From: Schoenoplectus triqueter
Lineage: Eukaryota; Streptophyta; Magnoliopsida; Poales; Cyperaceae
DNA length: 25,978 nt
NCBI GenBank assembly: GCA_964058805.1
Contig: CAXKVV010002078.1
Span: forward strand, 1 to 25,978
Direction of reading: 5' to 3'
Shown here: positions 1-7,933 of the stretch, one piece after another
How the letters are laid out: each line of letters begins with the position of its first letter
How positions within the stretch are numbered: position 1 is the first letter of the stretch
Program-made: the position numbers and the translations under genes
Notes under the pieces: model-generated
What the model saw: only the letters and a program-made list of their open reading frames with translations
What the model was told of the DNA's origin: nothing
Database searches by the model: none

Positions 1-381
1 TCTATCCAATAGAAGTAGCTTTGCATCTATGATAAGATACATTTCATATCAAAGCAGTAAATCTAATTTACCTGCTCATACAAACATTTTGTATATATAT
101 ACATGAATCAGTCACATATATAACTATCAGTTCTCAATTCTTTATTTTGCAACTACATCTTTGTTCTTTATTTATACCGTAAAAAGCATATAAACATTTT
201 ATATGATTTCAAAACAGTTAATTCCTTCTGGTACGATAAAGTAATTTGATAACGTGACAAAGTTCCTTTTCGGCCAGTTATCAGGACACGTAAAAGGGGC
301 TCCCAGGAAAGATCGGGGTCACGAGGACCACTTTAAATTCAATCTTTCCTAGACAGAACCATCTCTTTCGGGTGTGGAGAT
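1..381. other. Left flank of the retrotransposon, no gene seen
   Basis: This stretch lies outside the LTR because it has no counterpart before the second LTR copy. It is AT-rich up to about 250, then more mixed in composition. I see no open frame of note and no recognisable element. If the LTR begins at the TG of 382, the five bases 377-381 (GAGAT) should be the target-site duplication. The matching right-hand copy lies beyond the window. Confidence 0.6.
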
Positions 382-606
382 TGTTTACCCTTGAAAAGTT
401 TCAAGGATGAATGGATGAATAAATGAAATAAATTGATGATAAAATCATAAGAAAGGGGAAGAAGAAAGAGAGCAGTGGAAAGGTGGCCCACTGATCAGGA
501 AAAGTCGCTGCATAACCCCGGAACAAATCCATTAGTCCCACAATGGAATGCTGAGCGCAAAGTGAAGAATATAAATACCCCGCTATTCTCTATCCACTCA
601 GCATGT

Positions 607-654
607 GTGACACCCAAGAAGATCGAGGGAGAGAGGAGACCTCTTGGGTGTCAC
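607..654 (+). other. 13-bp perfect stem-loop
   Basis: GTGACACCCAAGA (607-619) is the exact reverse complement of 642-654, with a purine-rich 22-nt loop. The second LTR copy is at 22668-22715. It occupies the same place in its module as the unrelated-sequence stem at 851-901. Confidence 0.8.
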
Positions 655-850
655 CATGTGATTATATCTTTTCTGACAAGTGGGACCCACATGGCAGTCC
701 CTTATGAGCAGCTCCAATGACATGGACCTAGCCTATTTTGCTAAGAAAGCTAACCAACCCGGAACAGAGGTTAAGCATTAATCCCACAATGAAATAATAC
801 GGTGAAAGACGAGGATATAAATACCCCACCACCTCCTACTCATTCGAGGT

Positions 851-901
851 GGCTGACCCTCGGGAGATTTAGGAGAGAGAAAATCTCCTGATGGGTCAGC
901 C
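851..901 (+). other. Two-part perfect stem-loop (9 + 8 bp)
   Basis: GGCTGACCC (851-859) pairs with 893-901, and GGAGATTT (863-870) pairs with 881-888 around a purine loop (871-880). The copy in the 3' LTR is at 22912-22962. The stem sequence differs from the one at 607-654 while the flanks are similar. Confidence 0.8.
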
Positions 902-1194
902 ATTTGATTACATTTTCTCTGACAAATGGGACCCACCTGGCAGTCCCTTGCAGATGAATCTAACAGCATAGCCTATCTGATGAGTCACCATGTGACTATT
1001 TTCACTGACAGGTGGACCCCACACCCCAGTGACCTATTGAAGGAGTCAGAATTGAACCCTAGAAATCTGCCTTTGGAGCTAACCCTAGAAAGGAGCTGAA
1101 GCAGTATAATCCCTATGCTACATGAAATGATGTCAATGCCAAGCTAGCATTTTGATGCAGCTAGTTATAAGAAATTCCAAATGTGATTTTGCTT

Positions 1195-1425
1195 TCAAGG
1201 CTGACCTGGTGCCAAAGCTGCGAGCAACCACCTAACCATGCTTTGATTTGTGTCAATTACTGATAAGTAGTCAGTTCTTTGACCAAGTCACCCTCATGTT
1301 AAGGGATTGAAAGTCAATTTCACAAGACTGATCAGGTGCCAAAGTCGGGAGCAACCACCTGATCAAGTCTAGATTTGTATTAATTGCTGATAAGTAGTCA
1401 GCATTTGATCAAATCAAGCCCTAAT
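1195..1425 (+). repeat. Tandem pair of ~120-bp modules, one with a 14-bp stem
   Basis: Two related modules share GGTGCCAAAG, GAGCAACCACCT and CTGATAAGTAGTCAG. In the second, TGATCAGGTG (1329-1338) pairs perfectly with 1356-1365, and AGAC (1325-1328) pairs with GTCT (1367-1370) across one bulged A. In the first module only a shorter GGTG/CACC core plus an outer CAAGGC/GCTTTG pairing remains. 1426-1835 beyond it is AT-rich and I see nothing recognisable there apart from TATAAAATA near 1811. Confidence 0.6.
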
Positions 1426-1835
1426 GAATATCAATATAAGTCTAATTGGTATTTAGTTAGGGTGGTTTCTGCAAAAGGGAGATAATTGGCAGAGACATTG
1501 AGCTACAAATGAAATCAGGGATTAATTCATAAGGAATAATAGGGTTTTATGAATAAGAGAATTTTTAATTCAGAGAAGGAGGGGTAAAAATGGAATTAAA
1601 AATTACAGGGATGATCATCATGAATTTAGGGATTTTTGGTGAAAATTTCATAATTTTTGGATAAGTGGAGCTATCAGAATAAATTCAGGGAAAATAAAGG
1701 CAGATTAAATAGATTAATCAAAGGCTGAGATTTGATCAGAGCAATCCCGGGTGCAAGTTGGGGATAACAGCAGCTCTGGGTACAAACTGGGTACAAGAAA
1801 CACAGGAGGTATAAAATAATCGAAGAGAGAGGGTG

Positions 1836-2145
1836 TGCCACGTGGCAGCCTCTCATTGGGCCATGTCAGCAAGTGGGCCCCACCCAGGTATGAGTCACTG
1901 ACAGGTGGGCCCCACCTTAGTGCCACGTGGCAGACAGCCAGTGGGCCACCTCACCACCCTAGTGCCACATGGCACCACACCAGAGGTCCACTTAACCCAA
2001 CCTTGTGCCATATGGCACAGCCAGAGGAGGACACCTCACTACCCCAGTGCCACATGGCTCTACCTGACAGGCCCACCTCATCCCTACACTTACCACATGG
2101 CAGCACCACAGCAGCACACCTCACTCCTCATATGCCACATGGCAG
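1836..2145. repeat. Phased array of TGCCANRTGGCA palindromes
   Basis: A degenerate minisatellite carries a short palindrome at regular spacing: TGCCACGTGGCA at 1836 and 1921, then variants with CACATG or CATATG centres at 1963, 2006, 2048, about 2091 and 2133. From 1921 on the spacing is 42-43 bp, close to four helical turns. The CACGTG cores are G-box/E-box-like. GTGGGCCCCAC occurs twice just before (about 1873 and 1905). The 3' LTR copy is at about 23897-24206. The two long open frames across it (1835-2188 and 1905-2153) are by-products of the repeat. Confidence 0.7.
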
Positions 2146-2598
2146 TCTGCTAGCAAAACACCTCAGCAGGCTACACTACAACTATTAACACATGGCTGTA
2201 TCTCATTGGTCCAATTAGGCAATATGGGCCCCAGGGGTGACACATGGCCCTTATTAATAGAAGCCACCTCAGCATGGATTAGCACTATAACAGATGATTA
2301 ATAGATTGATTAAACAAGTGGACCTATCAGAGTGTGCCAAGTCAGATTGATTAAATCTAAGCAAGGGGTTAACTAATCCACAGCTGGACTAATAGGCCGA
2401 GATTCATATACTTACATGTGGGGCCCATTTGTCAGGTTTATGAATGTATAGCTCACACAGGCAATCATGCACCTAGTCTATACGCAGATCTAATCAGAGA
2501 TTTAAATCAAAGGAAAGAAGCGATGTGTACCTGGCTCACTTGTATTACGCCTCTGACTGTGGGTCCCACCTAGCTGTGGACTCTGTGCGCCGGACGCA
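2146..2598. other. LTR stretch without recognised features
   Basis: Mixed-composition LTR sequence with two further ACACATGGC half-motifs (about 2190 and 2242) and GTGGG(G/T)CCCA motifs. I see no gene, no convincing stem-loop and no known element. Confidence 0.5.
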
Positions 2599-2649
2599 CC
2601 CTCCTCTTTCTCTTCTCCTTCTCCCCTCCCTCTCTTCTTCCTTCTTCTC
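2599..2649 (+). other. 51-nt polypyrimidine tract
   Basis: An uninterrupted C/T run on the + strand (purine run on the minus strand), copied at 24660-24710. Such tracts occur as Y-patches in plant promoters and can form triplex DNA. Which applies here is not shown by the sequence. The following 2650-3170 holds no supported gene. Confidence 0.7.
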
Positions 2650-3178
2650 GACGAGGCAGAAGGCGCCATTAGAGGTGATCAAGCTCTCCAAAGCTCGCAA
2701 CTCCAATTCCTTTCACCCAGAGTTAGCCTATACATGGGAGAGTATGTGCAATTGATCAGAATTGAAAAACAACAAGTGAATAAGGTGATTGAGAGAGATG
2801 AATACCTCGGGCAATTGATGAAGCACTTCAATTCCTACTTCAAAATCCAAAATTGATGGTGCAAACCTTCTCCACTTGCTTAGGCGACGCTGTAGATGAA
2901 GAAAGAAGCAGCAATTAGGGGATGAATTGAAGCAATTGAGAGGGAGTGATAAAATCGGGCAAATTGATGAAATTTGAAACCTTGCACTCTCAGCTCGAAT
3001 TACCAATGCTGGCAGCCTCTATGCACCCTCACGATGCTGTTTAGGTGATGGAGATTATCAATTGGATGGTGGAGGTATGTTGTTGGCCAAGAGATGGAAT
3101 CGGGTAATAAAGCTTTGAGCTTTGGAAGAAGATAACAATGGCAGAGGATGAATGAATGCTCTAGATACATTGGAATGA

Positions 3179-3216
3179 GTATATATAGTATGTTTAGATG
3201 TTCTAGAAGGTTCTAG
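3179..3216 (-). promoter_or_regulatory. Perfect heat shock element beside a TATATATA box
   Basis: TTCTAGAAGGTTCTAG (3201-3216) fits nTTCnnGAAnnTTCn exactly, the three-unit binding site of plant heat shock factors. A TATATATA stretch lies at about 3179-3186. Read on the minus strand the heat shock element is upstream of the TATA box by about 14 bp, a normal promoter order. The 3' LTR copy is at 25261-25275. Function is inferred from motif and spacing only. Confidence 0.5.
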
Positions 3217-3348
3217 CAGCATATGAGATGTGAGTCAAACATGGTCAACAGCCAAAGGCTTGAACTTTGGATTCGCTTGAATGGGGCCCACATCATAACA
3301 GAAACAATAACAGAATTGAAGAACCATGTTCATGAGCCAAGGGAGTTC

Positions 3349-3405
3349 AATTGATGGTGTATAAGTGGTGTATGGCTCTAATTCATTTGGTACACCATCT
3401 CAATT
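3349..3405 (+). other. 13-bp stem-loop just upstream of a TATA box
   Basis: AATTGATGGTGTA (3349-3361) pairs with 3391-3405 with two unpaired bases on the right arm. It ends four bases before TATATAAA. Confidence 0.55.
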
Positions 3406-3408
3406 GCT

Positions 3409-3416
3409 TATATAAA
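3409..3416 (+). promoter_or_regulatory. TATATAAA box, candidate main LTR promoter
   Basis: TATATAAA is followed by an A/C-rich then GA-rich stretch (3421-3520) that looks like a plant 5' untranslated leader, and by a strong splice donor at 3608. Transcription would start near 3440 if the usual spacing holds. The 3' LTR copy is at 25470-25477. It competes with the TATA box at 7349 as the genomic RNA promoter. Confidence 0.5.
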
Positions 3417-3540
3417 CCAATTACACACACAGAACAAGGAAGAGAGACAATACACACGCATATAGAAGACAAGAGATAGAGAGAACACTTTATAGAGAGA
3501 GAGAGAGTAAGAAGAAGCAAGAATTCAGAAGAGAACTCTG

Positions 3541-4020
3541 ATAGAATCGATTGATCTCAGTTTTAACTTGAGAACTCGATCTATTTGCTTCAATTACTTG
3601 TTTGGAGGTAAGCTATATACTCTATTATCTGTCAATTAGGGATTAGTAGATTTAATTCTTGAAGATTGGAGCTTTAAAGATGTAATTGCCACTGTGTATC
3701 AGCATTTTACTGTGCTGTTTCTAAATTTCTTTGAATTTCAACCCTTTCTTCATGATTTTCTTCTTTATTTCATGCATTGCAAGTTTATATAGTATAAATC
3801 TTTCATTTCTTTCAAAGAATTTTGCTTAAAGGTTGATGAATGAGGCTGTTAAATCGATTGATCTCAGTTCAACTTGAGAACTCGGTAACAGTTGAGTTCA
3901 TTGATCAATTCTTGATTCTTGAGTGAGAATTATCTTGATCCTTGTTAATACTATATGCATTAGGGTCTGTAGAGTCCTTTGAAGTCGATTGATCTCAGAT
4001 ATAATCTTGAGAACTCGACT
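3541..4020 (+). repeat. Three TCTCA/TGAGA stem-loops with co-varying arms
   Basis: Copies lie at 3541-3584, 3847-3890 and 3983-4020. All keep TCGATTGATCTCA and TTGAGAACTCG. The inner pairs are GTT/AAC, GTT/AAC and GAT/ATC. The outer pairs are ATAG/CTAT, TGTTA/TAACA and AGTCGA/TCGACT. The second has one T-G pair (3854-3885). The first two recur in the 3' LTR (25602-25645, 25908-25951); the third lies past the sequenced part of that LTR. Confidence 0.75.
3605..3613 (+). promoter_or_regulatory. Splice donor candidate GAG|GTAAGC
   Basis: The donor GT is at 3608-3609 and fits the plant consensus closely. With the acceptor at 7930 it would define a 4.3-kb leader intron that removes the hairpin arrays and both primer-site copies. 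The copy in the 3' LTR (25669) would only matter for read-through into the flank. Confidence 0.45.
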
Positions 4021-4860
4021 GATTTGGAGTTTCAATACTGTTATCGCGTTCCGTTTCTGAAATTGAGTTTCAGATTGAGAATTAGGGAAGATTATAAGCA
4101 TATGCATGCATATCATGGTTTGAATAAGTGTTATAAAGAGTATTAAGCATGACAATGTCAATATTGATCAATGAATAACATGAATTTGAAGTAAATTGTA
4201 ATCGGTACCAACGGCTTCTATTGCACTTTGACAACCATCCCGAGTAATGGAGTCATCAACCAATTTGAATTGTTCTAATCATGATAGGAGGCATTTACAT
4301 AGGTATACGATGTCAATTGAATGATTAATTGTTGAAAGAAACAAGTAATTGTGTTGAATTTGTGGAATCCGAGATTCGGTACCGGTTGGTACCAAATCAG
4401 TTCATCTAGCATTGGTATATAGCACGATCCACCGCATAGATCATCGATCAGATGTTGTAGAACAATTCCCCGAGGAGAGACGACACCGGAGGGACTATCT
4501 GATCGGGAGGAGACGGCCTCAGCCGCCGGGAATGCCGTCGGCGCAAATCTTGAAGGTGCTGTTGACCGGAGAGTCAATGAAACGCACCAGCACGAACATT
4601 AGCGCAAGAACACGAATATTGAAGCGCACACGCGAATCTTGGAATAAATCAGATGCTTATAACGTGATAAGTGAATCTGGGCCTTACATCTCATATGAAT
4701 TAATCTTGAGGCATATCCGACGGCCCAAATAAGAATAGAGTTAAATGAAAGATAGGCGCTGATCTTGATACAGATCTGGCGGCCCATATTAAGCCCATTA
4801 ATTAAATAATAACAGAATAGTGATAATATAGAGTAAATAAATGATTTGAAAATGCTATTG
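4021..4860. other. LTR stretch with no recognised gene
   Basis: It contains a GGTACC palindrome pair around 4379-4395 and a GC-richer segment at about 4440-4640 with a 6-bp GACGGC/GCCGTC stem (4512-4517/4534-4539). There is also a short degenerate repeat of CACGAANATT type (about 4583-4635). The open frame at 4412-4732 has no family features and I do not call it. Confidence 0.5.
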
Positions 4861-5952
4861 AACTCCAAATTGACTCAAATTTGTTTCTAAAATTTTCTTA
4901 TTTTTCATACTATTTTTCTATACAATAATATTCCGGTTTTAGAAATATAATCATAATAAAACATTTTAAAAGCAAAATACATCACATATATTGGTATATT
5001 TGGCTTAGCTTTGACTTGTCATTTTAAATACTATAAAAATTTCAAAAATACAAATAAAAATCATAAATAATAACTAGATATATTTTAGTGATTTTTCAAG
5101 TGATTTTCCATGAAATAATAATAGTGATAGTAATATACTATAATAAATGATGAGATTAGCTATATTCTTTGATAAATAAAAAAAATATAATAATAATAAT
5201 AATAATAGATATTATGTTGATATTTTCTGTAAAAAAAATAATAATAAAATAAATAGCACAAAATAAACAAAAATATACTACTATGGTAATAAATAGTAAA
5301 ATGCATTTTCTTTATAATAAAGAATGATAATATAATATGAATTGTATTTCTTTTGTTATTTTTATACAAATATACAAAAATATACTTTTGATGAATAAAA
5401 TGTGGTAAAAATAATAGTTTTAATAAAAACATAATGAATTTCATCCCTTATGACTAATAAAAAAATCTTATATCTTTCTATAGATAATAAATAGAAATAA
5501 TAAAAATAGATATAATGAATAGTATAATAAATAGAATAGAATATTAGTAATGATTTCTTTTAGCTATTATAGATATTAAAAATAATAAAAAATAATAAAT
5601 ATAATAAAAATAATAATAGTAGAATAGTATAGCTAACCACCTTTTAATTTTGTAAATGATTCTTACATAATGAATAGTATTTCAATATAATAGAATATAA
5701 TAATAAAATCCTATTACTTTAGCTATTATGAACATTTTAAAAATACAAATAAAAATCATAGCCATTTTATTTTCTATTATTTTAGTAAGTGGTTTTCTAT
5801 AGAATAAATAGAGTTTAGAAATAATAAAAATAAAATTCTACTATTCTAGCTATTGTAAAAATCCCAAAATATAAATAAAGTTCTAAGTTAATAGCTACCC
5901 ATTTTCTATTATTTTTGTAAATAGTTTTCTACATAGATAAATAGCATTCAAA

Positions 5953-5996
<44 letters not shown>

Positions 5997-6080
5997 TAAT
6001 AAATAAATGCATCTTTATAATAGAGATAATAATAAAAGATATTATATGGGCTTTGTATATTTTTGAGATGAATAAAAAAA
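4861..6080. repeat. AT-rich island with diverged ~120-bp repeats and TAA microsatellites
   Basis: About 1.2 kb of very A+T-rich sequence. A degenerate module (CATTTTCTATTATTTT, then GTAAATAGTTTTCTA, then AATAAATAG) recurs around 5070, 5640, 5760 and 5900. Trinucleotide runs of TAA/ATA occur at about 5187-5207 and 5951-6007. No gene is present. It could act as a matrix-attachment-like or nucleosome-poor region, but nothing in the sequence decides this. Confidence 0.6.
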
Positions 6081-6081
6081 T

Positions 6082-6740
6082 GCTCACACAAGGAGTGTAG
6101 AGTCACATGGGAATATTCGCACAACATTTAGAACGATTAGTCAAGACAAGAACATCTTGACGTAGGATGATTAAGGATTTAATAGCAATATGAGAAGATA
6201 TGTCGAGACAAGAACATCTTGACATTTGATGAATAATAATAAGATACGTTAAGACTTCGATAGCAATATGAAGAAGATGCGTTGAGACAAGAACATCTTG
6301 ACGTGAGAAGATTAAGGCTTCGATAGCGACCTGAGAAGATACATCGAGACAGGAACATCTTGATGTTTGATGAAGAATAACCAGAGCTACGATACTAACA
6401 TGAAGATATACGTCGACTCTGAAGAAGAAGAACATTACGATGTCCTAGAGAGGTGACATCTTAATGACTCGCTGCCATGAGCAAGTAACTCATGATTGAA
6501 TACGCTCACACAAGGGGTGTAGGGCTACATAGTGATTTTGCACAAGTAGTGCAACATGTAGAATGATTAGTCGAGACAAGAACATCTTGACGTTCGTTGA
6601 AGATTGACCAAAGCTACGACATCAGCATGGAGAGATATGTCGACTTTGAAGATGAAGAACATTACGATGTCCGAGCGAAGTGACATCTTAATGACTCGGT
6701 GTCGTGAACAAGTAATTCATGACCATTTGAGCTGGCAAGA
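6082..6740 (+). repeat. Duplicated segment with CAAGAACA-loop and CAAGTAA-loop stem-loops
   Basis: Two related segments (starting at 6082 and 6504) each open with GCTCACACAAGG. Five stem-loops share the loop CAAGAACA or CAGGAACA: 6140-6161, 6200-6225, 6280-6303, 6341-6366 and 6570-6591. Their outer pairs vary but stay paired, with G-T pairs at several sites. Each segment also carries a GATGTC/GACATC stem (6439-6460, 6666-6687) and a CAAGTAA-loop stem (6476-6494, 6702-6722). Confidence 0.75.
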
Positions 6741-6742
6741 CT

Positions 6743-7329
6743 GAACTCGTCCGTTGATGAGTTTGTCTCCTGACTCATTTCCCGAGACTGTGAGATTGAA
6801 TCGGTCTGTTGGTAGATTCATCCACAAAACAGTGAATGTGAACCGTTCTGTAGGTAGGTTCCTTCACTAACACATGCCTCAATGTTGAACTGGCCCAGCG
6901 CTTCAGGTTTGACATTGTGTGCAATTGTGTTTCCTAGGTTTATGAATCGGCTTAGTGTTTCGAATTCATGATCTAGAAGATCGGTGAGAAGAAATACGTG
7001 GGCCATATCCACCCTTCTCCTGATTCACCAACCTCAAGATCAACCGGCTTAGTGCTTCGAGTTGTATTTTGTGTGATTGGTTGTTGACTAGTTAAGATTG
7101 AACCGGTCTGTTTGTAGGTTTATCTTCTAGATCAACGGAGGTCGAGTCGGTCTGTATGTAGACTCACCTCAAGCCCCTATGAAGAGATTAACCTGGTCTG
7201 TTGGTAAGGTTACATCTCGAGGTGGCATGGACTGAACCGGTCTGTTTGTAGGTTCGTCCCCATAGGATAAAACCGATCTGTTTGTAGGTTTTGTCTTCCC
7301 TAGATTGAACCGGTCTGTTTGTAGGTTCA
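6743..7329 (+). repeat. Array of stem-loops with conserved 12-nt loop GGTCTGTTTGTA
   Basis: Stems with arms of 4-6 bp flank a near-constant 12-nt loop: 6797-6820 (TGAATC/GATTCA), 6840-6861 (GAACC/GGTTC), 7101-7120 (AACC/GGTT), 7144-7165 (GAGTC/GACTC), 7189-7212 (TAACCT/AGGTTA), 7234-7255 (GAACC/GGTTC), 7269-7292 (AAAACC/GGTTTT) and 7306-7329 (TGAACC/GGTTCA). A diverged member is at 6744-6763. A second loop type, GGCTTAGTGCTTCGA-like, with stems such as ATGAAT/ATTCAT (about 6943-6968), is interspersed between 6890 and 7062. The arms differ between copies but remain complementary. Confidence 0.85.
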
Positions 7330-7348
7330 TCTTCCGTAGATCCCTTTT

Positions 7349-7354
7349 TATAAA
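7349..7354 (+). promoter_or_regulatory. TATAAA box near the LTR end
   Basis: TATAAA sits in a TTTTTATAAAC context directly after the stem-loop array and 295 bp before the proposed LTR end. A start site near 7380 would give a short R-U5. It is either the genomic RNA promoter or an alternative to the box at 3409. Confidence 0.5.
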
Positions 7355-7654
7355 CTTAGACGACCACTTGCCCATCTCTTAACTATACTATTTGCTTCTC
7401 TCTTTCAAAGATCCAGAGGTGCCTCGAGGTTCGTAGCCCAGGGTAATTAACGGTGGGGGCTTGCGCCCACCGGAATCTACAAGAACTCACAATCACTAAA
7501 AACCCCCTGAATGTGCATCCAAATATCTCTAATCGGCAGAATCAGCCGACACCCATTCAGATGCACGCTCGGGAGGGATCTCCGTGTCCTTCTTCCGCAG
7601 AACCCATCGCCCGGCGGCGGTGCGGCGGCGCGCGAAAAAGGGTCGCACAGGATC

Positions 7655-7672
7655 TGGCACGCCCAGTGGGAC
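7655..7672 (+). other. Candidate tRNA primer binding site, copy 1
   Basis: TGGCACGCCCAGTGGGAC begins with the TGG that pairs with a tRNA CCA end and lies five bases after the CA at 7648-7649. I could not match it by memory to a specific tRNA. Confidence 0.55.
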
Positions 7673-7799
7673 TATCAAAATAAACTCAGGGAACATAAGA
7701 TTTGGATGCATATCCGGGAGGGATCTCCGTGTCCTTCTTCCGCAGAACCCATCGCCCGGCGGCGGTGCGGCGGCGCGCGAAAAAGGGTCGCACAGGATC

Positions 7800-7817
7800 T
7801 GGCACGCCCGGTGGGAC
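7800..7817 (+). other. Candidate tRNA primer binding site, copy 2
   Basis: TGGCACGCCCGGTGGGAC differs from copy 1 by one base. Only one copy can sit next to the true LTR end. The other would be a leftover of the duplication or an alternative site. Confidence 0.5.
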
Positions 7818-7906
7818 CTAGATTCTCCTCTTATCTCTGAAAGAGAGAGGCAAATAGAATACTTAAGAGATACAAGTGGTCTTCTATGTGCTAAAATGAC
7901 TAATGA

Positions 7907-7933
7907 TTTTCAAGTATTTTTGTTTTGCAGGAA
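7907..7933 (+). promoter_or_regulatory. Splice acceptor candidate directly before the gag start
   Basis: A T-rich tract ends in TTTTGCAG at 7930, and the gag ATG follows after three bases (GAAATGGCA, a good plant start context). A CTAAT branch-site-like motif lies about 30 bp upstream. Donor candidates are 3608 (GAG|GTAAGC) and 7443 (CAGG|GTAATT). Splicing from either would remove the primer site from the gag mRNA. Confidence 0.5.

Larger units (their letters stand above)
475..970 (+). promoter_or_regulatory. Two tandem TATA-plus-hairpin modules in the LTR
   Basis: Two related modules follow each other, about 246 bp apart. Each has a TCCCACAATG motif, then TATAAATACCCC (TATA box at 570-577 and 816-823). 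A long stem-loop follows (607-654 and 851-901), then a conserved tail reading TCTGACAARTGGGACCCAC and MTGGCAGTCCC. A third tail-like piece is at 968-1032. TATAAATA reads as a TATA box on one strand and TATTTATA on the other, so direction is open. The same modules recur at 22536-23031. I infer promoter or regulatory function; no transcript evidence is available. Confidence 0.45.
382..7649 (+). repeat. 5' LTR (start certain, end inferred)
   Basis: The start is fixed by the break in similarity between the two copies: the match begins at 381/22442 and the first TG is at 382. The 382-3917 part is proven repeat; the rest rests on context. The proposed end is ACA at 7647-7649. It gives TGT...ACA termini, is followed five bases later by a TGGCACGCCC primer-site-like sequence, and lies 295 bp after a TATA box. 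An LTR of about 7.3 kb would be unusually long even for this lineage. Alternatives are an end in the second copy of the duplicated unit (7794), or an earlier end anywhere after 3917 with a long untranslated leader. Confidence 0.7.
7561..7817 (+). repeat. 145-bp-period tandem duplication spanning LTR end and primer site
   Basis: 7571-7672 and 7716-7817 are identical over 102 bp except A7665 versus G7810. The unit includes a GC-rich block (GGCGGCGGTGCGGCGGCG), the proposed LTR end and the primer-site-like sequence. The 43 bp between copies is not repeated, apart from a short ATGCA match at the left edge. Confidence 0.85.

Noticed and set aside
475..720. 81-aa open frame at the LTR start, identical in both LTRs
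   Set aside because: No family features, spans a TATA module and a hairpin, and identity is explained by LTR youth.
1835..2188. 117-aa and 82-aa open frames on the + strand (and their copies at 23896-24249)
   Set aside because: They lie on the palindromic minisatellite; their H/M/P-rich repeats are the 42-bp unit read in frame, not a protein family.
4379..4395. GGTACCGGTTGGTACC as a possible primer site (TGGTACC...) marking an earlier LTR end
   Set aside because: It does not continue as a recognisable tRNA 3' complement and is a plain palindrome pair.
4412..4732. 106-aa open frame in the LTR
   Set aside because: Arg-rich low-complexity translation of a GC-richer patch with short repeats; no recognisable domain.
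6082..7329. CRISPR-like look of repeated units with variable parts
   Set aside because: Spacing is irregular, the conserved part is a loop flanked by complementary arms, and the setting is a plant LTR.
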